Numbered from the stretch's first letter, positions 1 through 11,211 are shown. The stretch: 64,000 nucleotides of DNA from Papaver somniferum (GCF_003573695.1 NC_039359.1:158676377-158740376); one strand, 5' to 3'. Notes: generated by a model not told the origin, from the sequence alone. Made by a program: numbers and translations.

Positions 1-1018
1 AGGAGGATGCAAGAGTGAAGAATAGACTAAGAGTTGGTCTATGGAATATATTCAAGGTTGGCCAAAGCTTGAATAATGCAAACAAGTTGGTAATGCAAGT
101 GTTGCATTGCTATTGTCAAGCTAATTGGAGAAGTGAAGCATATATGACGCATGAGTAACTAGAGTGAGCTTAAGGAGCTGGACTTGATGTTTGAAGCTTA
201 AGGATTGTCCGTGCATGAGTTTAGAATGATAAGCATGCAGGGCCAAGAGGGCGGCTGAACGTTGGCGCAAGACAGAATCCGGTATGTTGCAACAAGCGTG
301 CAACATGGATCAAGTGACGGTTGCAAGTCAGTTATGAGATTCACAAGCATGCCAATGATGCGTGATGAAGAATAGAGGTTATAAAGGAGTTTATAAGCGT
401 GGGAGAAGAGTTCTAACTACTAAAGAACAGGTGTTGGATGATTGGCGCGAGTTGGAGAAGAACTGGCCAGTTAGCACAGTTATTGGCGGTTAGCAGAACA
501 ACTTTATGGGACAGATGGTTGTCCCATGCGTATGTAACGGTTATGCACGGTTTGGCAAAGTAAAATTGTTGTATAAATAGTCCCAAGGAGGGGAAAATTC
601 GGCAGGCTTGCAAGGAGATCATATGTGAGAGTGAAGTTTGCATATGTGAGTGAATATGAGACTAAGGCTTGGTTCAAAGGTGAACAAGCCTGTGTAAGTC
701 CCAATTGGGCAAAGTTTTGTATTTATTCCCTTTGATACAATAAAATGAAGTGATTCTGTCATTTTATAAGTGTTCTTGGTTGGCTGATTGTTGTTAGCAA
801 AGTATGGCAAAACATTGAATGCATTATGGGGTGTATTTGATGAGTTTAGAGAAGTGAAAGAAGACTGTAAAGACTTTCGTTGTTTACCTAAAGACTTGGC
901 TGTTTGCATAGGTGCAAACTTATAAGGATGAAGTGCAAGTGAGTGAAGAATTGTTCACAGAACCACTGTACTGTCAGGTTACATTTTCGCGAAAAATATC
1001 TGGGGTGGTTGAAGGTGT
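1..1018 (+). mobile_element. LTR-like remnant, left end outside window
   Basis: No believable coding region is present. The stretch has the layout of a plant retrotransposon LTR read left to right: a TATA box at 571-580 followed about 165 bases later by an AATAAA signal at 739-744. The left end lies outside the window, and no primer binding site or second LTR follows. The right limit is set where similarity to repeat copy C begins. It may be a solo or truncated Ty1/copia LTR. An ordinary promoter fragment cannot be excluded. Confidence 0.4.
571..580 (+). promoter_or_regulatory. TATA box of the LTR-like remnant
   Basis: GTATAAATAG is a close match to the plant TATA consensus. An AATAAA polyadenylation-type signal at 739-744 supports reading it as the U3/R promoter of an LTR. 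Confidence 0.4.
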
Positions 1019-2008
1019 GCTACTAGACATAAAGTTTGTTTGAACCGACCTATGATTACTTAATTAGAATTAACTAATAGAATTAACCCTAGCCATTAGA
1101 TGATGAACTTTTTAAGTGAACCATTTTTCATGGATGTCAAACACAAATTTAACTTCTGAATCATTAATGTGCTGCTATGAAGTATGAACATGACGAATCA
1201 TACTCATTCTGAGTTGTTTATAAAATTATTATGTACTAAATGCGACAAAAATCAGTAAATGTTTTAAGATGAAATTGCAATAACCATCATTTTAAAGATA
1301 TCGAGTTGGTTGGGGCACTCATGTCGTTTACTTTGGTACGAACAAGTTCCATTGTCTATTTATCTAACCGGCTAATTTGTTATGGTGCATTTTAATGTTG
1401 GTATTATGCACTGTCAGGCAACTTCACTGTTTAGCAGAGTGTCTCACATGGTTTTAGCGTATCCTGCTATGGTAAGCTAATCAGTTCACTGAGCAACATA
1501 TATTTATTGGCATGAATAATGTGTTCATACAAGGCACGGAATAGCATGAAACTGACTTATTTCATAATACTTAATTTTCATGTATGCTTGATTTTTCTGA
1601 TCCAAATAGTTGTGTGATTAGAAACCAAACAAGGTTTACATGTCCACTATGTGCTTGTATACGACCTTGGTATTGATTCAGTCGAAAAAATTATCCATAT
1701 TTTATGCAATTGGTTGCTTATGAATTTATCGCGTCCCCAACTAGAAGATTTTCCAAATAAGATGTTTGAGGAAACTGGGTTTCATGGATCCATGAATTAC
1801 TTGCAAAGTTCTTAATGCAGTAAAAAAGAAGCTGGATATACCCTTAGTGAAGAGTTGATCATCTAGCTTGATTGGAAGTCTGGGATGTAGAATACCGAGT
1901 CTACCTCTCTTACGAATCAAATGAAAACAATAATCAAACTTAAAGAGTGTAAGTTGCGTAACCATAGTTTTCACACTATTTGGCTTGATTTATTGAAATA
2001 AATCAACA
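1019..2008 (+). repeat. Unnamed 2.1 kb repeat family, copy A, segment 1
   Basis: This segment aligns by eye with 58168-59870 (copy C) and with 47854-48375 (copy B). Shared landmarks, in order, are ATTAGAATTAACTAAT, GAACTTTTTAAGT, a block ending TCGAGTTGGTTG, CATGGTGCATTT-type sequence and AACAAGGTTTACATG. No long ORF survives in any copy. Similarity stops at about 2008, where a TIR transposon is inserted, and resumes at 3931. The family type is unknown. It could be a non-autonomous retroelement or a degenerate gene-derived repeat. Confidence 0.7.
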
Positions 2009-2212
2009 TGGCTAGTTTGGGTGCCTAAGTAAGACATTTTGAAGTAAAATAAAAAACCTCTTAACCAATTATATTTCTTAATGACTAATTTATTTTTGAT
2101 TAATTAGTATTAATTTGGATGATTAGTGGATGTTTCATCAAGTTAATTTAAAATCAGCTAACGTCAGCTCATCATCAAAACGTGAAAAAAATTTGTTTTC
2201 TCTTGATAACCC

Positions 2213-3345
2213 AGAATCGGTCGATGTTTATGTACTGGTAGATCGATTCTAGGTTGGCGGTTGTATTTGAAGATTAACACGCATAATCGGTTTTTATGAT
2301 TTACCACGTAGACCGATTATGAGGAACGGAACTTATAAATGTATATATAGACCGATTTGCTTAAACAAAATATGCGTTCATAGTTTTGTGAAATCAGCAC
2401 ATTAATAGTTTAGGAATTTAGCACATTATATAGGACAATTCAGTATGTAAATTATTGAATCTCACATATCAATACATCATCAATGAACCTCCGAGAAAGA
2501 CGGTACAACACCTCATATTCCTTGTGGTGGATAAACTTTCCGTCCCCATGTCGTATTCGTCACTGGGCATTGAATCGTTCCAGCTGAAATGAAATGAATT
2601 ATTTAATGTTGTATGCAAACATTAAACGATGAGATAATTATTAAAATATCGGATTATTCACGTTTTCAAGAGGAGGAGCTTGTGGATGATGGCCATTCAC
2701 CATTTTGCTAACTTTAACATACTCTCACATTGGTCTTTTTATGTATCTGAATCGATACACTAAGTCTCTCCATTTACGGTTTTTTGAATTCGTGTTGCGC
2801 TCGTAATAGTGTTTGACTCTCTTCCAAAAAATTAAATACAGTTCCTTGGGACGCTCGTGGAAAGCGGGAATGAAATATTTCAAGAGCTGCATATCTTCTT
2901 CTGGATCCCAATCCATTTTCCAGGCTCTATTTGAGGAGTGGATGAAGTAGGAGTGCCTCAAAGTTGTTACTAATGCACAAAAAGAATCAGTTCACATAAG
3001 TGCTAATGTAATCCTATTCTAGGTTAAAAAGGCATCCAGGAAAACTAGCGTTTTTTGGAAAATGAATCAGTTTATGTAGCCATTTACATGAACTGATTAT
3101 AACATTGGCAGTTACCAAATTAAAGGATACATAATCGGTTTATGTAGGCATTCACATAATCCGATTATATTAACAAAAACATACAAGAAAAATTCTCTTT
3201 CTTCTACACAGTAATCGGGATATGTGACAATTAACAAAGACCGATTCCGATTAAATATTCCTAAACCAGAAGACGCATTCAGAGCAATCGATTCGTTGTG
3301 CGCATGAACAACAACCGATCCATACAACAATCAGTCTGTAAGAAC
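2213..3345. repeat. Series of related ~40-base hairpin units inside the TIR transposon
   Basis: At least seven imperfect palindromes share a core: AATCGGTTTATGT on one arm and ACATAATCCGATT-like on the other. They occur near 2213-2258, 2283-2322, 2976-3020, 3063-3103, 3125-3163, 3208-3250 and 3287-3320. The best has arms CATAATCGGT and ACCGATTATG. The units lie on both sides of, but not inside, the exon-like segment at 2725-2961, and are not evenly spaced. The repeated structure is read directly from the sequence. Its role is unknown. Confidence 0.65.
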
Positions 3346-3692
3346 ATTAACGTAGTTCTATTATACCCAGAACACTATGATTTCAGAAAATTTATACTTT
3401 GAGTGATTACATGTTGCTAAAACCTAATTTAGAATATTGGGTTGATAGAAAAGTACCTGATTCGAGCCATTTCTTCTGATTGTATTGCTCGAAGAGTTTG
3501 ATCATCTTCCTTAATCGTTTGAAACAATGCTTGTTTATTACGAATCGCTTTACCAAATCCTGGATCTTCCGAACGGGGATAACTATTTCCAGTGGCTTGC
3601 TTCATTCGTGGACGATTCAACATTTTATAGAAGAAATAACAATCGATTAATTGTTCTTTGAATCGCCGATAATCAACGATGTTTTGGTTCAA
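2480..3692 (-). pseudogene. Decayed multi-exon gene with SANT/Myb-like segment, carried by the TIR transposon
   Basis: The first exon candidate runs from ATG at 3692 to about 3459 and ends at a CAG|GTACTT donor; it codes about 78 residues with no recognised domain. A second open block (2961-2725 and slightly upstream) codes a segment with WDPEED, then FWKRVKHYYERN and RKWRDLVYRFR. Spaced tryptophans and basic helices resemble the SANT/Myb-like trihelix proteins that accompany Harbinger-type transposases or occur in transposon-captured genes. Two further short open stretches follow at about 2695-2645 and 2583-2480, the latter with an in-frame stop. The exon joins are inference. A captured host gene fragment is the main alternative. 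Confidence 0.45.
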
Positions 3693-3930
3693 AAATGAAA
3701 AAAAAAGGGAGAAAAATAGAAGAAGAATCGGTTGGTGGAGGAATAGAAATGAAATTGATTCAGTTTTAGGTTTTATTATTAGGATTTGATTAGGAAAAAA
3801 TTGTAGTATTAAAATTTATTGAAGGGTAAATTCGTAGTTTCATCAAAATTAGACACCCCTTAGCACCCATCTAGTTGGGAGATAAATTTTGATATGCCTC
3901 AAGTGATTTATCTGGCCTCCAAACTAGCCA

Positions 3931-4164
3931 GGTAATTAAGATGTAAACAAATACAATTTGCTTAATTATTATTATTTTTTTTTGCTGAGATCTTATTTTT
4001 GATCTAATTTGCACTTCATCGTCAAATGAAAGAAAAACATGTGTAAGAAAATTATGATGTTTTTTGAGCCATAACCATTTGCTCGTTTGAATTTATTGGC
4101 ACAATATTGTTCATTTATTTGACTTATGCGCTTAACCTCTGCGCAACAGGTAACACGCCATAAC
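3931..4164 (+). repeat. Unnamed repeat family, copy A, segment 2
   Basis: Similarity to copy C resumes here: AATTAAGATGTAAACAAAT, a poly-T run, and TTGACTTATGCGCTTAAC match 59865-60052. It ends at the 5' LTR of the Sirevirus-like element. Bases 4141-4164 (CTCTGCGCAACAGG region) are not in copy C. Confidence 0.65.
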
Positions 4165-5347
4165 TGTTAGAGCACTTCTCGGTCGAACTCGCAAGAGTTG
4201 CTATCTCAAGCTTGTTGTCAAGTTTAGTTTCCAAAAGTATAGGTCTTGATTTCTAGTCTACTTATAGCTAAGTCTCGGATTAGGATAGTAAGTGTAGTTG
4301 AGAATTTGACTTCACGACGTTCATCAATTGAAGACGAAGAACTACTAAGGGGAGCTTGTGGAACTTCATCAACAAAAGGTATGTGGGGACTTGCACTCAT
4401 CTATCACTCAAAAATATATCTACTCTCTCTCCTATTTGAGACAAAAGTCGTATAGTATATAGACTTCGATTGTACACATTTGATATTTCGAGCTGAGTTT
4501 AACTCGCTTACATATTTCTCGAAATATGTGTTGGTAAGCTTTCACTTTAACCAAGTTCATCTTATATTCTTGACGAAAGTCAAAAGATGATCATGTGAAA
4601 ATCGCCTGGTAACATCTTACATGATTTGTGTGAGACAGTCATTTGATGTAGACTCGGAATGTTTCGTATTGATCATTCAATCACTTGAAAATTTCTTTGA
4701 AACTAATAGTTTGCGTGAGACATCTATTGTCGTCTTCTAAGAATGTTTCAATGATCGAAATGGGAGTTTAGAACATTTAACCATGTTTGGATATAACACA
4801 GTATGCGTACTTGTATGCTAAACTGTTGCATGTTATTCCAAGTCCGCGAACCGTAATATGCATACCCGTATGCGTACTGGTTGGTTAATGAAAGTCCGGG
4901 AACTTCGTATGCATACCTGTATGCGTACTGGCGAAAAATTCATGTCCGGAAAGTCAACTGAGTTTGGAGGTATGCATACCCGTTCGCATATTGGCGAACC
5001 CAAACTAAGTCTGGCTACTTAGGTATGCGTATCGTTTGCATACTTGAGTAGGTTATGTTTTAAAATCGGTTTCTTCATGAAGTAATACATTTATGTCTTA
5101 AGGAATGCTATCTTTTGCAAAGCTTGGCTATAATATTCATAAATAGATTTGAGTGAATCAAAATCGATTTTGCTTTAATTGTGTCTTGTATACTTCTATG
5201 AGAATATAAAAAATTCAACAACTCTAGAACTAGTTTCATTTGAGTCATTTGAACTAGTTATGGTTAAGATGAATATGGTTGATATGAAAGTGTTCATATG
5301 GCCAACTTCGGTTAACTATTGTTGAGCCGACAAAGTGCACACGTTTA
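4165..5347 (+). repeat. 5' LTR of the Sirevirus-like element, first part
   Basis: It starts TGTTAGAGCACT and is matched base for base, with scattered changes, by the 3' LTR from 18004. It is broken at 5348-5352 (GGTAC) by the gag-only gypsy element and continues after the second GGTAC at 12827-12831. An ORF at 4246-4455 is LTR sequence and not a gene. Confidence 0.85.
4799..5047 (+). repeat. Array of GTATGCGTAC-type palindromes in LTR U3
   Basis: Palindromic words GTATGCGTAC, GTATGCATAC and close variants recur at about 4801, 4857, 4869, 4907, 4919, 4970, 4985, 5021 and 5035. They are spaced in pairs about 50-60 bases apart, with AAGTCCGGGAAC-like spacers. The same array is at 18639-18886 in the 3' LTR. 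It lies upstream of the LTR TATA box, so it falls in U3, where retrotransposon enhancers sit. An enhancer or factor-binding role is inference. Confidence 0.7.
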
Positions 5348-5352
5348 GGTAC

Positions 5353-6949
5353 TGATTAAGATTTTTGATGGGGTTGTAGTAGTAATGAGGTTCAAACTCT
5401 CGTACTTGTGAAGATTAAATTTAAAGATTTAATAAAATTATATACAAAAATATTAACAATGGGTGCGAGAGGTAACCGAGACACTAGATTCCACTATTAT
5501 GCAAAATTGAATAATAAATATTTCAAAACTCTATTCAATTCTTAAGTCCTCTTTTATCTTTAATTCACTATCAATCAAACAGATTCTCAAACATTATTTG
5601 TAAACCTTAAGCATAGATTATCAAGAGATTAAACCAAGCATAACCTATCAAACTGAATAACAAATAATTAAGACAAACATTCAAATAATTTAAAACTCTG
5701 CAAAAGCAGCGATTAGGTGAATTATATAATTAAATGAAACAGTTAACCATTTATGTTGCGTGAATAGCTTCCTCCATTGCCTTGGTTACGAGGGAATTAG
5801 CCGCTCATCATGTTAGAAAACCTCTCAAAATATTTCATTGATGCTCAAAAATGGTTTACAAATGATGAGAATATGAGAAATACAATAAAACCGGGTTTGT
5901 AACAATTATATTTGTTACAAACCAGAGAACTACGACCCTCGGTGACAAAATAAGACTGCTGCAGCTGTGTCGCTGTAGCAAATAAGTCTGCCTGATGTAC
6001 GACCCACAGATGTGAGTTGTTATTAATGTAGAAAAATGACTGCTGGTGCAGGTCCGTTCTTCGTGTTCTTCATGTTCTTCAGCAGCAGCAGAAACCGAGT
6101 TTGGGAAAACTCGAATTTCTTCTTCTCTGGCTCTCCTCAGCCCCCCAGACTCTCGACACCCCTCTCTTGTACCTTGATAAATATATTTATACTCCTAATC
6201 CTCATTTAATCACGCCATATCTCCCAAATAATCTTCATTTATCAATATTATTCTCCACGGCCAAAGTTTCGATTTTTTGATCTTCCACGCGCATGCAGCT
6301 GTATTTCTTTCCCTTTATACCTTCTTCACGCTACATAATATCGATTAACTCTTCCAAACACGTGCAGTACACGTTTAAATTCCTCACAACCCGTGCAAGC
6401 TCATGTTTTTCTTATAACTCCCTGTTTGGATTAAAACCAAGTTATCTAGCCAAATTCGATCGAAACAAACACCCATAATAGCTTTGTTAGGACATATCAC
6501 AACTACCCATGAAGTTTCAGCCCTTTAGTCTACCCAGAACTCCTTCAAACTTTGATCGAAAAATCACACAGTAGATGAGAACCGTTTTCCCGCCAAAATT
6601 CATTTTTGAATTTTTGGAAAGAAGATGCCCTCCCCCTAATCCTCTACGGGTGTTCCTTTAGCACTTGCCTTAAGGGGTGCAAATAGTAATTTTTTGGGCG
6701 TGAATAGTAATTTTCTGGGGTTTCTCCGGCACATTTTTGGGGCGCTTTTAACACTCCTCCGGGGTGTTTCCTGGGTGCCTTTAGTACTTTATCCTCGGGT
6801 GTAAAACACCACTTTTCGAGCCAATTTTGCCGCAAAAGCTTATTTCTCTAAAAATACCTACAAAGACATAAAATAACAAAATAAATAGAAAATCGAGTAC
6901 TAGCAATACATACAATTGAGACATATTAGACACATAAATGTGTCTATCA
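5353..6949 (-). repeat. 3' LTR of the gag-only gypsy element
   Basis: Read on the minus strand it begins TGATAGACACATTTATGTG (ending at 6949) and finishes at 5353 with ...AATCA. The right LTR is the same apart from point changes, a 6-base insertion near 11850 and a short deletion near 12665. A small ORF at 6293-6478, also present in the other LTR, is LTR sequence. A TATA-type stretch (TATAAATATATTTATC on the minus strand) lies near 6175-6192. Confidence 0.9.
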
Positions 6950-6966
6950 ACACCCCCAAACTTATT
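6950..6966 (-). other. Polypurine tract of the gag-only gypsy element
   Basis: On the minus strand AAGTTTGGGGGTGT directly abuts the first bases of the 3' LTR. This is where plus-strand DNA synthesis is primed in LTR retrotransposons. Confidence 0.75.
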
Positions 6967-8421
6967 ATTTGCTAATCCTCGAGCAAAACTAATATGGAAA
7001 ATAAAATCCTAATTCACTAGGTGTCCCTAGTGACCGAGTTAGTCTCGGGAGGGTTTACCATAGGTGTACCCATTAAACCTTTACTCCTAATTGGTCACAA
7101 GTATCCAAAGAGCTATGAGGACATACATATTCTCAACCTATCTCCATGTAAGTAGAATGCCAGAGAAATTAAAGGTGTCAGCTCTAAAGCTGACTGAAGA
7201 AAAGGGGAGACACATCCACACGACTGCTAGATAAAGAGATATCCGCTACACAGCTAGATAAACATTGTAAGATGCGTCCGCTGCTTTACATCTGGATAAG
7301 ATTAGGAGAGAGATAAAAATGAGAGGGACATCTGCTACACAGCTGGACTAATTACGTGTGATGAGTTAAACCAGTGCTAGAAAGATCTTGTGCCAGATTG
7401 AAAGCAGACTAACAAAGCAACCAAAATGCATCTTTCTTCGACTCTCTCACAGTGCTCAGTAGAAATAACTTCTTCTTCGGTCTTCAACTGTTGATGATAA
7501 ACTCTCGAACCTCATAGAACCTTGATAATTAACTCTTCTCTTCGATTTCTTGCTTGACTTATAAATTTCTTCTTCCCTATGGCCTTATTGAACAAAAAGA
7601 ACGTAATGATGTTTCTTTTTCTTTCTTTTTTTTCATTTTTCATTCATTTTTTTTTCATTTTTCATTCAAATTTTTTTTTTTTTTATAAAAAAATTACAAG
7701 ACAAAAATTTACATGGCCATGAGAGAAGGACTTTCAAAACTTGGATCTATGCAACTTGTGATGTCTTGGTATCATGGATTTTAACAACTTATATCATTTT
7801 CTCTTATAACTTCAACTTTGATTTTTGAATTATTCTCTTCTATTGTTGCTTCTAAACCTAAAACGTCTTCACTTTTTTCATAGATTTTGATGTCGCTCCG
7901 CTTGTTGATGATGATAAGTTTCTACTGAGAGAGAGTCGCAATCCAGTAACTAAGACTATATTGTGAGGTTGCTTTGTCTTTCTGGCATTTCCCTGACCTA
8001 CTTGCCTTTCCATCATGTATGGTTAGGTCCATCACGGTTACCCTCTAAAAGGAACAACTTCTCTCCTGAATTTCAAGGATCTGAATGTCTTTTTCTCTAA
8101 TGTCTCAATAAGTTGTTATCCCTAGCATTCCAATTTCTATCTTTTCGGTGAGAAACAGTATGTAAACTTAGCTAACCGGATACCATGTGACGCTAGAAGT
8201 TTCAAAAATGCAACTAAAAAGTTTCTCCCATACCCCCAAACTTAAATCTAACATTGTCCTCAATGTTCTAAAGATAAAATTAAAAGCATATAAACAAGGA
8301 GAAACTGTTACCATTTGAAGCAAAAGGGTTAAGGAAAGATATTACCATGTTGCATGAGATTGGGTTACCTCCCAATAAGTGCTAAGTTTAAAGTCTTCCG
8401 CCAGACATCGGAAGGAATTAG
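6967..8421 (-). other. Non-coding interior between gag stop and polypurine tract
   Basis: No ORF of note lies here on the minus strand. In an autonomous element this interval would hold pol. It contains imperfect repeats around 7220-7350 (CCGCTACACAGCTAGATAA and variants) and a long pyrimidine-rich run at about 7610-7685 (T-runs with CATTTTTCATTC repeats). No diverged RT or integrase motif was found by reading. Confidence 0.6.
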
Positions 8422-10158
8422 TCACCTCATAGAATCAAAAAGTAACAGCCGAAATAACTGTGGGTCTTCAAAACCAAAAAGAGCTGACCAAAGGAAACTA
8501 CAATAACCCAAGAAAGTGAATAAGGATAGCATGCCCTTATCTAGTTTCCTGATTAAGATATTTATATCTAATTGTGGTTCAGGTTCTAAGAAAGGGTCTA
8601 AATAAAATATTTTCATTGGTTGCGTTTCTTCATAGGTGGGATCCGAATCATTAAGTCCTAGAGTCTGGAAAAACTCAAATATGATCTTAGAAGCGCACAA
8701 TAATAACCTAAATAACTGAGGATCCTCTAAGTCAATAAGATTTGACTTACAAAATTGACCACAATGAGAGTAGTGGTCACTCTTAAGCAAATGTGTCGAT
8801 TCTAATTTCCTAAAACATTTAGGTTTAGTCTCACAACTTAATATTCGACACATTTGAAATATAAACGTTCCCACATTTGGAAGAAAACTATTTGGTGGGA
8901 AAACAAAGTCAATCTGGGTATCATAGCATGGGAAAACCACTTCAACCAGATGATGGGTTTCTAACGACTGAACTTCTTCCTGGACATCATTAGGTTCGGG
9001 AGAACGAGTACGAAGGTAATCTTGTAAAATGGTCGAGGCAGAGATATCAAGTCCAAAATGAGGGATCTCTGTAAGAGCTAAAGGTATGACACAAGGAGAA
9101 TGATAATCACCCCCAAACTTAGATTTTTGGGTATCTCTAGATAGACTAGCTACAATTTCCTTAATTTTTAGATCATTGGAATCCTGAAAATAGTCAATTG
9201 CTCCTTCGAGGTTATACTCAAGCAACGCATCCTTACTCATATTTAAAAGCTCTACGAGTTCATTTTCTTCGTCTAAGACTATTGTTTCTAAGTCGCTAGA
9301 CTCTAAAACAACATTTTCGGAATAAACCCGTTCCTCTAAAGCATTATCGGCTTCGTAATCAAAAGGAAAAACTACATCGTCTAAAACGGTGGTATCCCTA
9401 ATCAAATCCTCGTCCTTTTGAATAGGTGAATAATCATAAAAATTATTTGGATTTGAACTAGAATCATTATAACGTTCAATTGGATTAATAGATTCCTGAT
9501 CACCATGCCTACACATTTCAGATTCTTCATTACTACTATCCTCATCATAATAGTACGAAGATAATTGAACCTTATCTAAATAAGTAGTGTCTTTTATTCT
9601 AACCTCGTCCTCTAAATTAGGCAAATATTCACTATTGATATCAAGGGTAAAATTAGAAACACTATTTTGGAAATTTAGATCATTTCGAGCAGCGTTACCT
9701 AACTGTTCATTTTCTTCCTCTAAACGTGCCTGAATTTCACTGAGCATAACACTTATACGTTCACTACTCTCGTTTATCATCTCAGAATATCGTGTACACT
9801 CTTCTTTTGAACTATTCATTTCAACTAAACGTTTATATGTCCTTTCAATCCGTTTTTGGGTCTCTTCTAGAGATGGAACAGGTTCAGAAATATCATAATC
9901 AGGACTAGTTTCCAAAAATGAGTAACCAGTACTATAGTGTTCCTGATTTTCTTGCTCGTAAGACCAATTCGCGTGTGGATAGTAATTGGGCTCACCATGG
10001 TATGAACCATAACCTTGAAAAGGTTGGTGTTCCCAACTACTATTCCCACCATGGTCATAAAAATTATGATGTCCATATTCAAATTCAGATCGATACTCAT
10101 TGTATTGGCTTCTATCATACCAGTTCGACATTCTTAATTGCAAGGGAATTCTACACAA
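8422..10158 (-). CDS. Gag-like protein of a non-autonomous gypsy element, 578 codons
   Basis: This is the only long uninterrupted ORF in the window. The first Met is at 10158, but Met 10 (10131, MSNWYDRSQYNEYR) may be the real start. The N-terminal ~110 residues are rich in Tyr, Gly, His and Asn (EFEYGHHNFYDHGG, GYGSYHGEPNYYP). Residues about 95-155 form a Glu/Lys/Arg-rich region likely to be coiled coil. A long acidic Ser/Asp/Glu-rich middle follows. The C-terminal third is hydrophobic and holds the motif EDPQLFRLLL twice. No CCHC knuckle or catalytic motif is visible. Its place next to a gypsy PBS and leader argues for a gag-derived particle protein. A related, broken copy is at 63365-64000. 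The function as Gag is inferred from position. Confidence 0.75.
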   Translation of the reverse strand: MCRIPLQLRMSNWYDRSQYNEYRSEFEYGHHNFYDHGGNSSWEHQPFQGYGSYHGEPNYYPHANWSYEQENQEHYSTGYSFLETSPDYDISEPVPSLEETQKRIERTYKRLVEMNSSKEECTRYSEMINESSERISVMLSEIQARLEEENEQLGNAARNDLNFQNSVSNFTLDINSEYLPNLEDEVRIKDTTYLDKVQLSSYYYDEDSSNEESEMCRHGDQESINPIERYNDSSSNPNNFYDYSPIQKDEDLIRDTTVLDDVVFPFDYEADNALEERVYSENVVLESSDLETIVLDEENELVELLNMSKDALLEYNLEGAIDYFQDSNDLKIKEIVASLSRDTQKSKFGGDYHSPCVIPLALTEIPHFGLDISASTILQDYLRTRSPEPNDVQEEVQSLETHHLVEVVFPCYDTQIDFVFPPNSFLPNVGTFIFQMCRILSCETKPKCFRKLESTHLLKSDHYSHCGQFCKSNLIDLEDPQLFRLLLCASKIIFEFFQTLGLNDSDPTYEETQPMKIFYLDPFLEPEPQLDINILIRKLDKGMLSLFTFLGYCSFLWSALFGFEDPQLFRLLLFDSMR

Positions 10159-11211
10159 TCACAAACAAGGCTGACTCGACCAAATCAAACCTATAGAATC
10201 TAGCAAACAAAAAGCATGATGGATCCACTTAGATTGTTTTCTAGACCAGCTTCTATTCGTTCGAAAAGGAATTCATTACAATTTGAGCACACCCCTCTGG
10301 AATCAATCCGAGCTAATGTAAGTTGAATCGAGGCGAGGGAAGCTCAGTGGAGCTTTGATACGCAAGGCCTCACCGCTATCACAAGGCGGCGCAGTCACGC
10401 ATTCAACTTACAAAAACCATAAAGAACTTTGAAGTATGCTTAAAAGAGTAACCAATATTTTTCGAAAGATTTTCCTACCAAGCTCGTTACCCTATCGGTC
10501 TTGTTCTAATCAAATTTTAAGCTTGGGTTCGCGTTAGGTTTCGTTTACCTAAGGCGGGCAAGAAGGGAGCGGTGATGAAATCCGAACCCTTATCTTGTAT
10601 TGGCCAGGCCTTGCCCTTTACTAGGAATTTCAAAACAGTCCAAATTCGTCCTCAATCAATGAATCACCTTAAGGAATACAGTAACTCGCTTACAGGAGAT
10701 TCGCGAGTGTTTCGATGGACTTACCTCCCGTACCATACGGGGGATGAACCGTTGAAGTCGACTCGGGCCACGACTCCTATGTCATGTACGAACCCGAGGG
10801 GCCGAGACGATATTGTAATCGTCGTCCTTCCCTGCAAACAGTTTATATTTAATATTTTTTTTTTATATAACCCTTCCGTAGGGTTTAAAGTTAAAATAAA
10901 TTGTCCAAAGTCCAGTCCAAAGAAAATAAATACAAATAATAATAATAATAATTACAAAAAAATAAAATAAAATGGAAAGTCTCTTAAAAATAAAATAAAA
11001 TAATAATTCTCTCTCCTTTTTTGTTTTTTTTCTCTCTTTTTTTCTTTATTTTTTTGCTTTGTCTTTTTTCCTTCTCTTTTAGCTTTAAGCTTTGATTCCA
11101 AGGTCTTTAGTATCCAACTTCAAACCTGTAATACAAAGACACAACCAAAGAGACGTAAAAAGAACAAATGGAATAATAATAAAAACCTAAAAATTCTACC
11201 TAAGCACAAAT
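10159..11211 (-). other. 5' leader of the gag-only gypsy element
   Basis: Untranslated leader between PBS and gag, about 1 kb. It includes AT-rich low-complexity DNA at 10845-11070 (T-runs, AATAATAAT, CTCTCTTTT). ORFs on the opposite strand at 9918-10196 and 10572-10970 look accidental. Packaging and dimerisation signals usually lie in such leaders, but none can be named here. Confidence 0.6.

Larger units (their letters stand above)
2009..3930. mobile_element. TIR DNA transposon, about 1.9 kb, inserted in repeat copy A
   Basis: The ends are inverted repeats: GGCTAGTTTGGGTGCC at 2010-2025 and the complement of GGCTAGTTTGGAGGCC at 3914-3929. The interval is absent from the matching place in copy C (about 59870), so it is a clean insertion. 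The termini resemble the GGC...GTTTGG ends of PIF/Harbinger and hAT-like plant transposons. The target duplication cannot be fixed; AAT on both sides is possible if the ends extend a few bases. It carries a decayed minus-strand gene with a SANT/Myb-like segment and no recognisable DDE transposase, so it is probably non-autonomous. Confidence 0.65.

Noticed and set aside
2213..3345. CRISPR-like reading of the repeated hairpins
   Set aside because: Spacing is irregular, repeats are imperfect, and the context is a eukaryotic transposon.
6293..6478. 61-codon ORF with a near-identical copy at 12175-12360
   Set aside because: Both lie at the same place in the two LTRs of one element. Conservation comes from recent LTR identity, and the ORF is antisense to the element.
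10572..10970. 132-codon plus-strand ORF
   Set aside because: It is antisense to the leader of the gag-only gypsy element, ends in AAT/AAC low-complexity DNA and shows no motif.
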